The notes beneath the pieces are model-generated. The model was given only the letters and a program-made list of their open reading frames with translations, searched no databases and had not been told where the DNA came from. 64,000 bases of DNA from Clostridium_AD sp050717545 (GTDB taxonomy: Bacteria > Bacillota > Clostridia > Clostridiales > Clostridiaceae). Below are positions 24,732 through 34,379 of this stretch, piece after piece. Position numbers and translations under genes: made by a program. The stretch's first letter is position 1; each line of letters opens with the position of its first letter. The DNA lies in NCBI RefSeq assembly GCF_050717545.1, contig NZ_JBOITN010000017.1, positions 124,001-188,000 of the forward strand, read 5' to 3'.

Positions 24732-25342
24732 TGAAATGTAGGGGACAGTTGATTGTTATTTCAGGACCTTCCGGTGCCGGTAAAGGTACTGTATGCAGTG
24801 CTCTCCTTGAAAAAAATGATTTTTGGATTTCGGTATCAGCTACAACAAGAAGCCCAAGAGATGCTGAAAAAAATGGTATAGACTATTTTTTTATAAGTAA
24901 GGACGAATTTAAGGAGAAAATTGAGACAAAAGACTTTCTTGAGTATGCAGAGGTTTATGGAAATTATTATGGAACGCCTAAATCTGAAGTTATAAAAGTA
25001 TTAGATAGTGGCCGTGATGTAATACTAGAAATAGACATTCAAGGTGCCCTTAATGTAAAAATGGCTTATCCAAGTGGTTTGTTTATTTTTATTCTTCCAC
25101 CATCAATGGAGGAGTTAAGAAATAGAATTACAAATAGGGGTAGTGAAACACCGGAATCCCTAATTACTAGGTTTACATCTGCACATAAAGAAATCAGTTT
25201 TGTATCAAAATATGATTATGCAGTTGTAAATGACACTGTAAATAATGCTTGTGATAAAATTCAAAGTATTGTAATTGCAGAAAGGTGTAGAGTTGATAGA
25301 ATGAACGGAGATTTTTTAAAGGAGGAAATATGTAATGAATAA
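24731..25342 (+). CDS. gmk: Guanylate kinase
   Basis: Phosphorylates GMP to GDP with ATP. The 203-aa product has the P-loop GPSGAGKGT, the GMP-binding region SVSATTRSPRDAEKNGIDYFF and YGTPKSEV, and DVILEIDIQGALNVK. It is coupled to remA by a 1-bp overlap and overlaps rpoZ by 8 bp, so the operon is tightly packed. Confidence 0.96.
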   Translation: MKCRGQLIVISGPSGAGKGTVCSALLEKNDFWISVSATTRSPRDAEKNGIDYFFISKDEFKEKIETKDFLEYAEVYGNYYGTPKSEVIKVLDSGRDVILEIDIQGALNVKMAYPSGLFIFILPPSMEELRNRITNRGSETPESLITRFTSAHKEISFVSKYDYAVVNDTVNNACDKIQSIVIAERCRVDRMNGDFLKEEICNE

Positions 25343-25553
25343 TGAAATGATTAATCCATCAATAGTAAACTTATTAGAAAAAGTAGATAACAGGTACTCA
25401 CTAGTTGTGGCAACATCAAAAAGAGCAAGACAAATAATAGAGGGGCAAAGTCCACTTGTACATGTGGATTCTAATAAACCTGTTACTATAGCTATACATG
25501 AAATTTATGAAGGAGCTATTGTTGCAATTACTACACATGAAGGAATAAAATAA
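25335..25553 (+). CDS. rpoZ: RNA polymerase omega subunit
   Basis: The 72-aa small subunit assists assembly of the beta' subunit. The conserved pattern NRYSLVVATSKRARQI is present, followed by KPVTIAIHEIYEG. GGAGGAAA precedes the ATG, which lies within the end of gmk. The coaBC start follows one base after its stop. Confidence 0.94.
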   Translation: MNNEMINPSIVNLLEKVDNRYSLVVATSKRARQIIEGQSPLVHVDSNKPVTIAIHEIYEGAIVAITTHEGIK

Positions 25554-25554
25554 T

Positions 25555-26745
25555 ATGGAAAATAAAAAGATTGTAGTTATTGGTGTAACAGGTGGAATAG
25601 CGGTATATAAGGCTCTAGATGTTATTAGTAGACTTAAAAAAGAAAATGTTGAAGTATATGTTATTATGACAAAAGCTGCAATAGAGTTTGTAAATCCTAT
25701 AACCTTTCAAACACTTAGTCAGAATATTGTCATTTGTGATATGTTTGATGAACCTAAAGCATGGGAGCTACAACATATATCTCTTGCCAAAAAGGCGGAT
25801 TTATTTGTTATAGTTCCAGCAACTGCAAATATAATTGGTAAGGTTGCAGGTGGCATTTCAGACGATATGCTAACTACTACTATTATGGCAACAAAGGCAC
25901 CAGTTATTTTTGCACCAGCAATGAATGTCAATATGTATAATAACAAAATATTGCAAAGCAATATTAAAAAGCTAAAGGAATTTGGGTATGGGTTTATTGA
26001 TCCTATATCTGGAAGACTCGCTTGTGGGGACATAGGTGAAGGAAAACTTGCACAAACTGAAGATGTGTTTGAAATAATTATGAGTAATTTATACCCAATA
26101 AAAGATATGGTTGGCATTAAGGTTTTAGTTACAGCGGGGCCTACAATTGCACCTATTGACCCTGTAAGATATATAACTAATAGATCATCTGGAAAAATGG
26201 GATATGCCATTGCAAGTGAAGCTAGAGATAGAGGTGCACTTGTAACTTTAATATCTGGACCATGTTCAGAAAAAGTGCCTACTGGTGTAAATATTATAAG
26301 AATAAGCACTAATGATGAGATGAGGAAGGCTGTAATAAGTAATTTTGAAAATAGTAATATAGTTGTAAAAGCAGCAGCTGTATCTGATTATAAGACTAAG
26401 ATATACAGTAATAGTAAAATTAAAAAAAGTGAAAATGGATTAAATCTAGAATTTGTTCGTGATAATGACATTCTACAAGAATTAGGGTCACTTAAGAAGA
26501 ATCAAATACTCGTAGGTTTCGCGGCTGAAAGCAATGATTTACTTCAAAATGCGAAAACAAAACTTCTAAAGAAAAATTTGGATTACATAGTTGCGAATGA
26601 TATAACAAAAACAGATATTGGTTTTGGAACTGATGATAATAAAGTGATTATTTTAAGCAAAGATAATGATCCAATAGCGATAGACAAAATGTCTAAAAAA
26701 GAAATTGCTAGGGAATTGTTTAATTTAATAAATAAAAAGCGCTAA
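25555..26745 (+). CDS. coaBC: CoaBC: phosphopantothenoylcysteine decarboxylase / phosphopantothenate-cysteine ligase
   Basis: Two consecutive steps of coenzyme A synthesis in one 396-aa protein. The N-terminal flavoprotein decarboxylase domain (about 1-180) has GVTGGIAVYKALD, the active-site-type PAMNVNMY and GRLACGDIGEGK. The C-terminal synthetase domain has VTAGPTIAPIDPVRYITNRSSGKMG and the VKAAAVSDYK segment. It closes this part of the operon with a terminator overlapping its stop codon. Confidence 0.96.
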   Translation: MENKKIVVIGVTGGIAVYKALDVISRLKKENVEVYVIMTKAAIEFVNPITFQTLSQNIVICDMFDEPKAWELQHISLAKKADLFVIVPATANIIGKVAGGISDDMLTTTIMATKAPVIFAPAMNVNMYNNKILQSNIKKLKEFGYGFIDPISGRLACGDIGEGKLAQTEDVFEIIMSNLYPIKDMVGIKVLVTAGPTIAPIDPVRYITNRSSGKMGYAIASEARDRGALVTLISGPCSEKVPTGVNIIRISTNDEMRKAVISNFENSNIVVKAAAVSDYKTKIYSNSKIKKSENGLNLEFVRDNDILQELGSLKKNQILVGFAAESNDLLQNAKTKLLKKNLDYIVANDITKTDIGFGTDDNKVIILSKDNDPIAIDKMSKKEIARELFNLINKKR

Positions 26746-26758
26746 TGCGCTTTTTATT
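26731..26758 (+). terminator. Terminator overlapping the coaBC stop
   Basis: A perfect 12-bp stem pairs AATAAAAAGCGC (26731-26742) with GCGCTTTTTATT (26747-26758) around TAAT, followed by TATAG. Confidence 0.8.
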
Positions 26759-26800
26759 TATAGAGGGACATGAAAATTATAAAATTAAAAGGGTGATTAA

Positions 26801-29002
26801 GTGTATCAGTATGCTGGAGTTGTGGTGAATAACGATTCGGTTCAAGTGGATAAGATTTTCACATATAAAATACCTATTACTTTAATAGGCAACGTTCATT
26901 TAGGATTTAGAGTTAAAGTGCCATTTGGTAGAGGAAATAGGACATTGGATGCTTTTGTTTTAGAATTGTATGAGCAGTGTGATAACGTGAATAATATTAA
27001 AGAGGTAGCAAATATTTGTGATGAAATACCACTTCTTAAAATAACTGATATTAAACTTGTAAAGATTATGAAAAAGAAATATCTGTGTACATACTTAGAA
27101 TGTATAAAAGTTATTATTCCTAGAGGCATTACAAAGGGTATAAAAAAGAAAACTGCGTTATTATTAACTACGTGCAAAGATCTTGAAGGTAAATTTCTAA
27201 AGCAGCCATATATTAGTATTTATGAGTTAATACAATCAAATAATATGAAATATAACAAAAATGAATTTAGTAAACTTTTTAAGAAGTCATTATCTTCAAT
27301 TAATACAATGATTAAACATGAGTTTTTGGGGACGCGAGAGGTTATAATTAATAGGTATAGTGAAAAAAACTATTCTAGGTATGAAGAAAAAGTACTAAAT
27401 GATGATCAAAAAAGATCAGTAGATTTAATAATGAATTCTAATAAGAAAAAATTTCTTATTCATGGAGTTACAGGTAGTGGAAAGACTGAGATATATATGA
27501 ATTTAGTTAGCTCTATGTTAAAAGATAATAAACAATCCATAATTTTAATACCTGAGATATCTTTAACGCCTCAGATGGTTGAAAGATTTAAAGGCAGATT
27601 TGGGCGTGATATAGCAGTTTTTCATAGTAGGTTATCTGATGGTGAGAGGTATGACGAATGGATGAGAGTAAAGGAGGGGAACGTTAAAATTGCTATTGGG
27701 GCAAGATCAGCTATTTTTCTTCCATTTGAAAATTTAGGATTAATTGTTATTGATGAGGAGCATGAATCAAGTTATAAATCTGATAGCGACCCCAAATTTG
27801 ATGCACGTGAAATTGCATATATGAAGTGTGAATTAGAAAATTGTCTGTTAATATTAGGGTCAGCTACACCTTCTGTTGAAAGCTATTATAGGGCAACCAT
27901 AAATGAATTAGAATTAATTACTATAGACGCGCGTGCTGATGGTGCTGCTATGCCAAAAGTTGAAATAGTTGATATGCGTGAAGAGCTTATGAATAACAAT
28001 CGTTCGATATTTAGTAAATCATTACATGAGGGAATTACGCAGTCCTTAAGAAAAAACGAGCAAGTAATTTTATTTTTAAATAGAAGAGGGTTTTCAACAT
28101 TTGTATCTTGCAGAAAATGCGGATATGTTTTCAAATGTAAAAAATGTGATATTTCATTAACTTATCATAGTTCATCTGATTATCTAACTTGTCATTATTG
28201 CGGCGAGAAAGAAAAAATTAGTAAAGTATGTCCTAGTTGTGGAAGCACTTATGTAAAATATTTTGGAGTTGGAACAGAACAAATTGAACAAGAAGTTAAT
28301 AGGATTTTTCCAAGTGCAAGAACTTTAAGAATGGATTTTGATACAACACGGAAAAAAAATTCTTATGAATATATGTATAATACCTTTAAAAATAAACGGG
28401 CAGATATTTTAATTGGAACTCAAATGGTTGCTAAAGGATTAGATTTTAAGGATGTTACTTTAGTAGGGGTAATAGCTGCAGATTTATCACTTAATTTACC
28501 TGATTTCAGGGCTTTTGAGAGGACGTTTCAACTAATTACCCAAGTTTCAGGACGTGCAGGCAGAGGTAGTAAAGAAGGAAATGTAGTTATTCAAACATAT
28601 AATGCAGACAATTTGACCCTTCAATATGCTGCAGAAAACGACTATGCTAGTTTTTATAAAAATGAAATCATGATGAGACGTGCTATGGACTATCCACCTT
28701 TTACAAGTATTCTAGTTATAAATTTGAGCTCTGAAAATGAGGCTTTATTAATAAAAAGTATACAAAATGTTGGTGAAAATTTAAAATATAAGATTCAAAA
28801 TAATGATAAAATTACATTACTAGGACCGTGTCCTTGTGGTGTTTCTAAAATTAAAAATTTTTACAGATGGCAAATTATTATTAAAGGAAATATTCAGCAA
28901 ACAATTGCGTTAGAAATAAAGAATTTAGTTTATGAACTAGTTAAAAAGGTTTATACAAGTATTCGAGTTAGTATAGATATGAATCCAAGCAATATGATTT
29001 GA
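26801..29002 (+). CDS. priA: PriA primosomal helicase
   Basis: Replication-restart DNA helicase (3' to 5'). The 733-aa product has an N-terminal DNA-binding domain, a helicase core with Walker A GVTGSGKTEIY, DEEHESSYKSD and GSATPSVESYY, and a zinc-binding module of eight cysteines (CRKC, CKKC, CHYC, CPSC) inside the core. The C-terminal half has GTQMVAKGLDF and QVSGRAGRG. The start is GTG after AAGGGTGAT. Confidence 0.96.
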   Translation: MYQYAGVVVNNDSVQVDKIFTYKIPITLIGNVHLGFRVKVPFGRGNRTLDAFVLELYEQCDNVNNIKEVANICDEIPLLKITDIKLVKIMKKKYLCTYLECIKVIIPRGITKGIKKKTALLLTTCKDLEGKFLKQPYISIYELIQSNNMKYNKNEFSKLFKKSLSSINTMIKHEFLGTREVIINRYSEKNYSRYEEKVLNDDQKRSVDLIMNSNKKKFLIHGVTGSGKTEIYMNLVSSMLKDNKQSIILIPEISLTPQMVERFKGRFGRDIAVFHSRLSDGERYDEWMRVKEGNVKIAIGARSAIFLPFENLGLIVIDEEHESSYKSDSDPKFDAREIAYMKCELENCLLILGSATPSVESYYRATINELELITIDARADGAAMPKVEIVDMREELMNNNRSIFSKSLHEGITQSLRKNEQVILFLNRRGFSTFVSCRKCGYVFKCKKCDISLTYHSSSDYLTCHYCGEKEKISKVCPSCGSTYVKYFGVGTEQIEQEVNRIFPSARTLRMDFDTTRKKNSYEYMYNTFKNKRADILIGTQMVAKGLDFKDVTLVGVIAADLSLNLPDFRAFERTFQLITQVSGRAGRGSKEGNVVIQTYNADNLTLQYAAENDYASFYKNEIMMRRAMDYPPFTSILVINLSSENEALLIKSIQNVGENLKYKIQNNDKITLLGPCPCGVSKIKNFYRWQIIIKGNIQQTIALEIKNLVYELVKKVYTSIRVSIDMNPSNMI

Positions 29003-29065
29003 TAATGCAAAAGGTGATTATTATACCATTTGGAGCAAAATGATAAGTGATGAGGGGGTTAAGGC

Positions 29066-29518
29066 ATGGCTATGAGAACAATTAGAACCAACGGCGATGA
29101 CATATTAAGAAAAAAAAGTAAGGTTGTAGTTGACATTAACCAAAGAGTTTTATTATTAATTAAAGATATGAAAGAGACTATGTATAATTCTAAAGGAATT
29201 GGTCTTGCAGCTCCACAGGTTGGTATACTAAAAAGAATAGTAGTTATTGACATTGGAGAGGGACCTATAACATTAATTAATCCGGAAATTATAGAAATGC
29301 AAGGATCACAACTCTCAAGTGAAGGTTGTTTAAGTATACCAGGAGTACAAAAAAATGTAGAGAGGCCGGAGTTTGTAAAAGCCAAGGGATTAAATGAAAC
29401 CGGAGAAGAGATGATAATTGACGCGCAAGGACTTCTTGCAAGAGCAATATGTCATGAAATTGATCATTTAGATGGTATATTATTTATAGATAAAGCTATG
29501 GAAGGTGAGGGAAAATAA
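29066..29518 (+). CDS. def: Peptide deformylase
   Basis: Metal-dependent removal of the formyl group from new proteins. The 150-aa product has all three motifs: GIGLAAPQVG, EGCLSIPG and HEIDHLDG, supplying the Cys and two His metal ligands and the catalytic Glu. GAGGGGG precedes the ATG. fmt follows one base after its stop, an operon that pairs formylation with its removal. Confidence 0.97.
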   Translation: MAMRTIRTNGDDILRKKSKVVVDINQRVLLLIKDMKETMYNSKGIGLAAPQVGILKRIVVIDIGEGPITLINPEIIEMQGSQLSSEGCLSIPGVQKNVERPEFVKAKGLNETGEEMIIDAQGLLARAICHEIDHLDGILFIDKAMEGEGK

Positions 29519-29519
29519 T

Positions 29520-30449
29520 ATGAAGATAATTTTTATGGGTACACCAGAATTTTCGGTGCCTTCTTTATCTAGTCTTATTAATGAATTTGAAGTCAAAGCT
29601 GTTTTTACTCAGCCAGATAGGCCAAAGGGAAGAGGTAAGAATTTATCAATGTCAGCTGTAAAAGAGGTGGCATTAAACTATAATATACCAGTATATCAGC
29701 CGATAAAACTTAAAAATAATGAAGAAATGTTAGAAATAATAAAAAATATAAAACCAGATTTTATTGTAGTTGTGGCATTTGGTCAAATTCTTCCAAAGAA
29801 TATTTTGGATATACCTAAATATGGATGTGTAAATTTACATGCATCATTGTTACCAAAATATAGAGGCGCAGCTCCTATAAATTGGTCTATAATTAATGGC
29901 GATAGCAAGAGCGGCAATACAACAATGTTCATGGATGTTGGCCTTGATACAGGTGATATACTTCTCTCACAGGAAGTAGAGCTTACAAGCGATATTACAG
30001 CAGGTGAGCTTCATGATATTCTTAGCAGTAGTGGTGCACAGCTTTTAGTTGAAACAATAAACGGTATAGCAAGTGGCGTTATAAAACCTGTTAAACAGGA
30101 AAATGAATTTAGTTCATATGCATCTAAACTCGGGAAAGAAATGGCTAATGTAAATTGGGAAACTGGTAGTATTAATATTCACAATTTTATAAGAGGGTTA
30201 AATCCATGGCCAATTGCATATACTCATTATGAGGATAAGGTAATGAAAATATATAAATCTAAAGTAACTAGCTTGGTATCAGATAAAAAGATTGGGACTA
30301 TTTTAGAAGTTTCAAAAGAGGGAATAAAGGTAGTTACAGGAAATGGCGTTTTACTTATTGAAGAAATACAATTTCCAGGTAAAAAGCCATTAAAAGTAAA
30401 GGATTATATAATAGGGAACAAAATAAATGTAGGCGTAATTTTAAATTAA
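29520..30449 (+). CDS. fmt: Methionyl-tRNA formyltransferase
   Basis: Transfers a formyl group from 10-formyl-THF to initiator Met-tRNA. The 309-aa product begins MKIIFMGTPEFSVPSL and has the catalytic-core segments VNLHASLLPKYRGAAPINW and FMDVGLDTGDILL. The start at 29520 is preferred over a GTG at 29505 because GAGGG within the end of def lies about 8 nt upstream and the conserved N-terminus begins there. Confidence 0.96.
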   Translation: MKIIFMGTPEFSVPSLSSLINEFEVKAVFTQPDRPKGRGKNLSMSAVKEVALNYNIPVYQPIKLKNNEEMLEIIKNIKPDFIVVVAFGQILPKNILDIPKYGCVNLHASLLPKYRGAAPINWSIINGDSKSGNTTMFMDVGLDTGDILLSQEVELTSDITAGELHDILSSSGAQLLVETINGIASGVIKPVKQENEFSSYASKLGKEMANVNWETGSINIHNFIRGLNPWPIAYTHYEDKVMKIYKSKVTSLVSDKKIGTILEVSKEGIKVVTGNGVLLIEEIQFPGKKPLKVKDYIIGNKINVGVILN

Positions 30450-30529
30450 GAAATAAAAAACTGCTTAGGTATAAGTTTATTATTATATCTATGAATTTAT
30501 TATAATTTAAATATTGGAGGAGAATGAAT

Positions 30530-31207
30530 ATGTTTTTTTTTGATAGCACTATACTAATATTATTGCCAGCTATAATTATAGCAGCATTTGCACAGATGAA
30601 AATCAAGTCAACATTTAGTAAATACTCTAAGGTGAATAGTTCAAATGGGTATACTGGGGCTCAAGTAGCTAGGATGATTATGGATGCTAATGGACTTTTT
30701 GATATACCTGTGGAGATAGCCCCTGGAAAGCTTACTGATCATTATGATCCGTCTAAAAGGGTTATGAGACTTTCAAAAGAGGTGTATAATGGAACTTCAG
30801 TAGCATCTATTGGAGTTGCTGCTCATGAAACTGGCCATGCACTTCAGGATAAACAGCGATATGCTCCGTTAAAGATTAGGAATGCTATAGTTCCTGTTGT
30901 TAACTTTAGTTCTAATGTATCATGGGTGTTATTTATAATTGGTATAATTTTAAGTATTAATTCTCTAATAAATATTGGTATTATACTATTTTCAGCAGTT
31001 GTAATATTTCAGCTAATTACACTACCTGTTGAATTTAATGCATCGAGTAGAGCACTTAAGGTTTTAGAATCTAGAAGTATCTTATATGGAGATGAAATAA
31101 AAGGCGCTAAATCAGTATTAAGTGCAGCAGCTATGACATATGTAGCAGCAACATTAATGGCAATTTCGCAGCTTACACGTCTTATTCTTATAGGTCGAAA
31201 TAGATAA
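30530..31207 (+). CDS. Zinc metallopeptidase, YugP type
   Basis: Membrane protein of 225 aa with an HExxH zinc motif (AAHETGHALQ) and the family segment FNASSRALKVLES, between hydrophobic N- and C-terminal stretches. Its substrate is unknown. GGAGGA is 8 nt from the ATG at 30530 and only 2 nt from the ATG at 30524, so 30530 is chosen. It lies between fmt and rsmB, as I associate with other clostridia. Confidence 0.88.
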   Translation: MFFFDSTILILLPAIIIAAFAQMKIKSTFSKYSKVNSSNGYTGAQVARMIMDANGLFDIPVEIAPGKLTDHYDPSKRVMRLSKEVYNGTSVASIGVAAHETGHALQDKQRYAPLKIRNAIVPVVNFSSNVSWVLFIIGIILSINSLINIGIILFSAVVIFQLITLPVEFNASSRALKVLESRSILYGDEIKGAKSVLSAAAMTYVAATLMAISQLTRLILIGRNR

Positions 31208-31241
31208 ATAAATAAATAAAATGGGAAATTGAGGTGACAGT

Positions 31242-32570
31242 ATGAATAACAGTAGGCTTGTAGCAATTGCAGTTATAGAAAAAGTATTAAATGAAAATGC
31301 TTATTCTAATATAGTTTTAGGACTTGAACTTAACAAATCAGACCTGAGTGATAAAGATAAGGCACTAGTTACAGAAATAGTTTATGGAACGCTAAAATAT
31401 AAATATACTATAGATAAAATACTGTCTAAATATGTTAAAAATGGATTGGATAAATTGGAGAGTTTCGTTTTAAATATACTAAGGATTTCAATTTATCAGA
31501 TTAGATTTTTAGATAAAGTTCCTGGTTTTGCAGCTGTTAATGAGGCAGTAAATTTAACTAAAAAGAAGTCGAATGTAGGGGCATCAAAACTTGTTAATGG
31601 AGTACTTAGAAGTTATCTAAGAGATTCCGGAGCAAAGTATTACAACGAAGAAGATAATATTGAAAGATTATGTTTTGAGTATTCATTTAGTAAGTCTTTA
31701 GTTAAACTCTTTATAAGGCAATATGGGCCCAAAAGTGCTGAAGTAATTCTTAAAGGCCTAAATTATAAACCTGATGTTACAGTTAGAGTTAACACTTTAA
31801 AATTAACATATAAGGAGATATGGGAAAAACTTGTAGATAATGGATATAATATAGAAGCAGGCTATGCATGTAAAAATGCAATACGAATAATTAAAGGTAA
31901 AAATATAGAAAATAACCTTTTATTTAATGAAGGTAGCATAACAGTTCAGGATGAGTCTGCAATGCTTACAGCGCTTTCTATGGATCTACTTGAAAACTTA
32001 AATGTTCTAGATCTTTGTAGCGCACCAGGAGGAAAGACAACACACATTGCTGAACTTATGAAAAATACAGGTCATGTGAGTGCGTTTGATATACATAAAA
32101 ATAAATTGTCATTAATTAAACAAAATTTATATAGAATAGGAATTACAAATACAACTTGTGATGTTATGGATGCTACGGAGTATTCTGAGTATTTATTTGA
32201 ATCTGCTGATAGAGTACTAATAGATGTTCCGTGTTCTGGACTTGGGATTATTCGAAAAAAACCTGAGATAAAGTGGAGTAAACATATAAAGGATATAAAA
32301 AGTTTAATAGATACGCAAAGAAATATAATGGAAAATGCTTCAAAGTATGTAAAAAAAGGTGGAGTAATTTTATATTCAACTTGCACCCTTAACAAAGAGG
32401 AAAATGAAAATAACATTGATTGGTTTATGGAGTCTCATCCAGAATTTAAGATAGAACCTGTATCCTTGGGAGAACTTGATAATATAAACTATAACGATAA
32501 AGGTTATGTTACCATATTTCCAAATGAATATATGGATGGGTTTTTTATAGCCAAAATTAGAAAGTTATAA
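31242..32570 (+). CDS. rsmB: 16S rRNA (cytosine-5) methyltransferase RsmB
   Basis: SAM-dependent methylation of 16S rRNA C967. The 442-aa product has an N-terminal NusB-like domain (about 1-130), the SAM-binding LDLCSAPGGKTTHIAE, DVPCSGLGIIRKKPEIKW with the first active-site Cys, and LYSTCTLNKEENE with the second. GAGGTGAC precedes the ATG. rlmN begins 12 bp after the stop. Confidence 0.95.
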   Translation: MNNSRLVAIAVIEKVLNENAYSNIVLGLELNKSDLSDKDKALVTEIVYGTLKYKYTIDKILSKYVKNGLDKLESFVLNILRISIYQIRFLDKVPGFAAVNEAVNLTKKKSNVGASKLVNGVLRSYLRDSGAKYYNEEDNIERLCFEYSFSKSLVKLFIRQYGPKSAEVILKGLNYKPDVTVRVNTLKLTYKEIWEKLVDNGYNIEAGYACKNAIRIIKGKNIENNLLFNEGSITVQDESAMLTALSMDLLENLNVLDLCSAPGGKTTHIAELMKNTGHVSAFDIHKNKLSLIKQNLYRIGITNTTCDVMDATEYSEYLFESADRVLIDVPCSGLGIIRKKPEIKWSKHIKDIKSLIDTQRNIMENASKYVKKGGVILYSTCTLNKEENENNIDWFMESHPEFKIEPVSLGELDNINYNDKGYVTIFPNEYMDGFFIAKIRKL

Positions 32571-32582
32571 TAGGGGAATAAA

Positions 32583-33620
32583 ATGATAAATATATTAGAT
32601 CTTAATTTAGTAGAGCTGAAAAAATGGATGAAAGATAATGGGGAAAATGAATTTAGAGCAAAACAAGTATCAGATTGGGTTTATAAGGATATTTGGGAAT
32701 TTGAAAAAATGAATAATATTCCTCAAGGTGTAAAGGGAAAGTTAAAAAGTAATTTTTACATAGGAATACCAGAGCTGATAGAGCAGTACAGTTCAAAACT
32801 TAATGATACAAAGAAATATTTGTTTACGCTTATGGATGGTAACTTAATTGAATGCGTTATTATGAAATATAAACATGGAAATTCAATATGTATATCCACT
32901 CAAGTTGGATGTAGGATGGGATGTAAGTTTTGTGCATCTACAATCGGTGGAATGGTTAGAAATTTAACGCCAGGAGAGATGTTGGCACAAATAATGAGGG
33001 CTCAGCAGCTAATAGGAGAGAGAATTTCTAATGTAGTACTTATGGGGAGTGGCGAGCCATTTGACAATTTTGATAATGTAATGAAGTTTCTTGAGATTGT
33101 AAATTCAGAAAATGGACTTAATATTGGTCAAAGACATATAACTTTATCTACATGTGGGATTGTACCAAAAATTAAAGAGTTTGCTGATATGAACATGCAA
33201 ACAACACTTGCTATTTCGCTCCATGCATCTACTGACGAAATTAGAATGAAAAGTATGCCAATTGCAAACAAATATTCTATTGCAGAAATTATTGAAGTCT
33301 CTAAGTATTATATAAATAAGACTAATAGGCGGATAACTTTTGAATATGCGCTTGTGAAGGAGCTTAATGATAGTCGGGTAGATGCAGAAAAATTAAGTGA
33401 TTTACTTAGAGGCATGTTATGCCATGTTAATCTAATTCCTATTAATGAGATAAAAGAAAATAAATTTAAAAGATCTTCAAACGATAATGTTTCTGAATTT
33501 AAGAGGATACTTGAAACCAATGATATTCAAGTAACGATAAGAAGAGAAATGGGACTTGATATTAATGCAGCGTGTGGTCAACTTCGGAGAAGCTACATTA
33601 AATGTGAAGAACTTAAATAA
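32583..33620 (+). CDS. rlmN: Dual-specificity 23S rRNA/tRNA methyltransferase RlmN (radical SAM)
   Basis: Methylates C2 of A2503 in 23S rRNA and A37 in some tRNAs. The 345-aa protein has the radical SAM motif CRMGCKFCAS, GSGEPFDNF, the mechanistic Cys segment AACGQLR near the C-terminus, and the N-terminal FRAKQVSDWVY typical of RlmN. It forms a run rsmB-rlmN-prpC-prkC with short spacers. Confidence 0.96.
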   Translation: MINILDLNLVELKKWMKDNGENEFRAKQVSDWVYKDIWEFEKMNNIPQGVKGKLKSNFYIGIPELIEQYSSKLNDTKKYLFTLMDGNLIECVIMKYKHGNSICISTQVGCRMGCKFCASTIGGMVRNLTPGEMLAQIMRAQQLIGERISNVVLMGSGEPFDNFDNVMKFLEIVNSENGLNIGQRHITLSTCGIVPKIKEFADMNMQTTLAISLHASTDEIRMKSMPIANKYSIAEIIEVSKYYINKTNRRITFEYALVKELNDSRVDAEKLSDLLRGMLCHVNLIPINEIKENKFKRSSNDNVSEFKRILETNDIQVTIRREMGLDINAACGQLRRSYIKCEELK

Positions 33621-33632
33621 AGGGGTGTAACA

Positions 33633-34379
33633 ATGCTGGGTGTTTTGTCTGATGTTGGAAATATTAGAAAAACAAACGAAGACTCTGTAGGTTATTTTGA
33701 AACTAGTGATTTTGATATTTATGCAGTAGCTGATGGTATGGGAGGGCATAATGCGGGAGAGGTTGCAAGTGAACTTGCCATTAAGAGTATAATGGAGTAT
33801 ATAAAAAATAATCACGAGGGCTTAGACCTAAAAGAGGTTCTTTCAGACGGAATAAAATGTGCAAATAAAGAAATTTATGATGTTGCAAGTGGTAATGATT
33901 CACTTAAAGGAATGGGGACAACTATAACAATATGTTTAAAAAAACAAAATAAAATGGTCGTTGCAAATGTAGGGGATAGCAGTTGTTATATTATTGATAA
34001 TAACAGAAAGTTATTGAAAATCACAAGGGATCATTCTCTTGTGCAACAGCTTTTAGATAACGGTTCTATAACGGAAGAAAGTGCTAGAACTCATCCAAAT
34101 AAAAATATTATTACGAGAGCACTTGGAACAAATGAGGTTGTAGAAGTAGATTTGTTTGAGGTTGATTTAGATAATGTAATTAAATGTATTTTGTGTACGG
34201 ATGGGCTTACCAATGATGTGACTTATTCTGAAATGTATGATATTATTATCAAAAATGAAAATGCATCTAGCTGCAAAATGTTAGTGGAGTTAAGCAAATC
34301 TAAGGGTGGACGTGATAACATATCAGTTATAGTGTTTGAAGGAGGGTGCAGAGATGATAGGAACCATACTAGGCAGTAG
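33633..34379 (+). CDS. prpC: PP2C-type protein phosphatase PrpC
   Basis: Dephosphorylates Ser/Thr targets of the neighbouring kinase. The 248-aa product has the PP2C motifs DVGNIRKTNEDS, AVADGMGGHNAGE, VGDSSCY, LCTDGLTNDV and GGRDNISVIVF, supplying the metal-binding Asp residues. Its 3' end overlaps the start of the kinase gene by 26 bp, so their levels are probably linked. Confidence 0.96.
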   Translation: MLGVLSDVGNIRKTNEDSVGYFETSDFDIYAVADGMGGHNAGEVASELAIKSIMEYIKNNHEGLDLKEVLSDGIKCANKEIYDVASGNDSLKGMGTTITICLKKQNKMVVANVGDSSCYIIDNNRKLLKITRDHSLVQQLLDNGSITEESARTHPNKNIITRALGTNEVVEVDLFEVDLDNVIKCILCTDGLTNDVTYSEMYDIIIKNENASSCKMLVELSKSKGGRDNISVIVFEGGCRDDRNHTRQ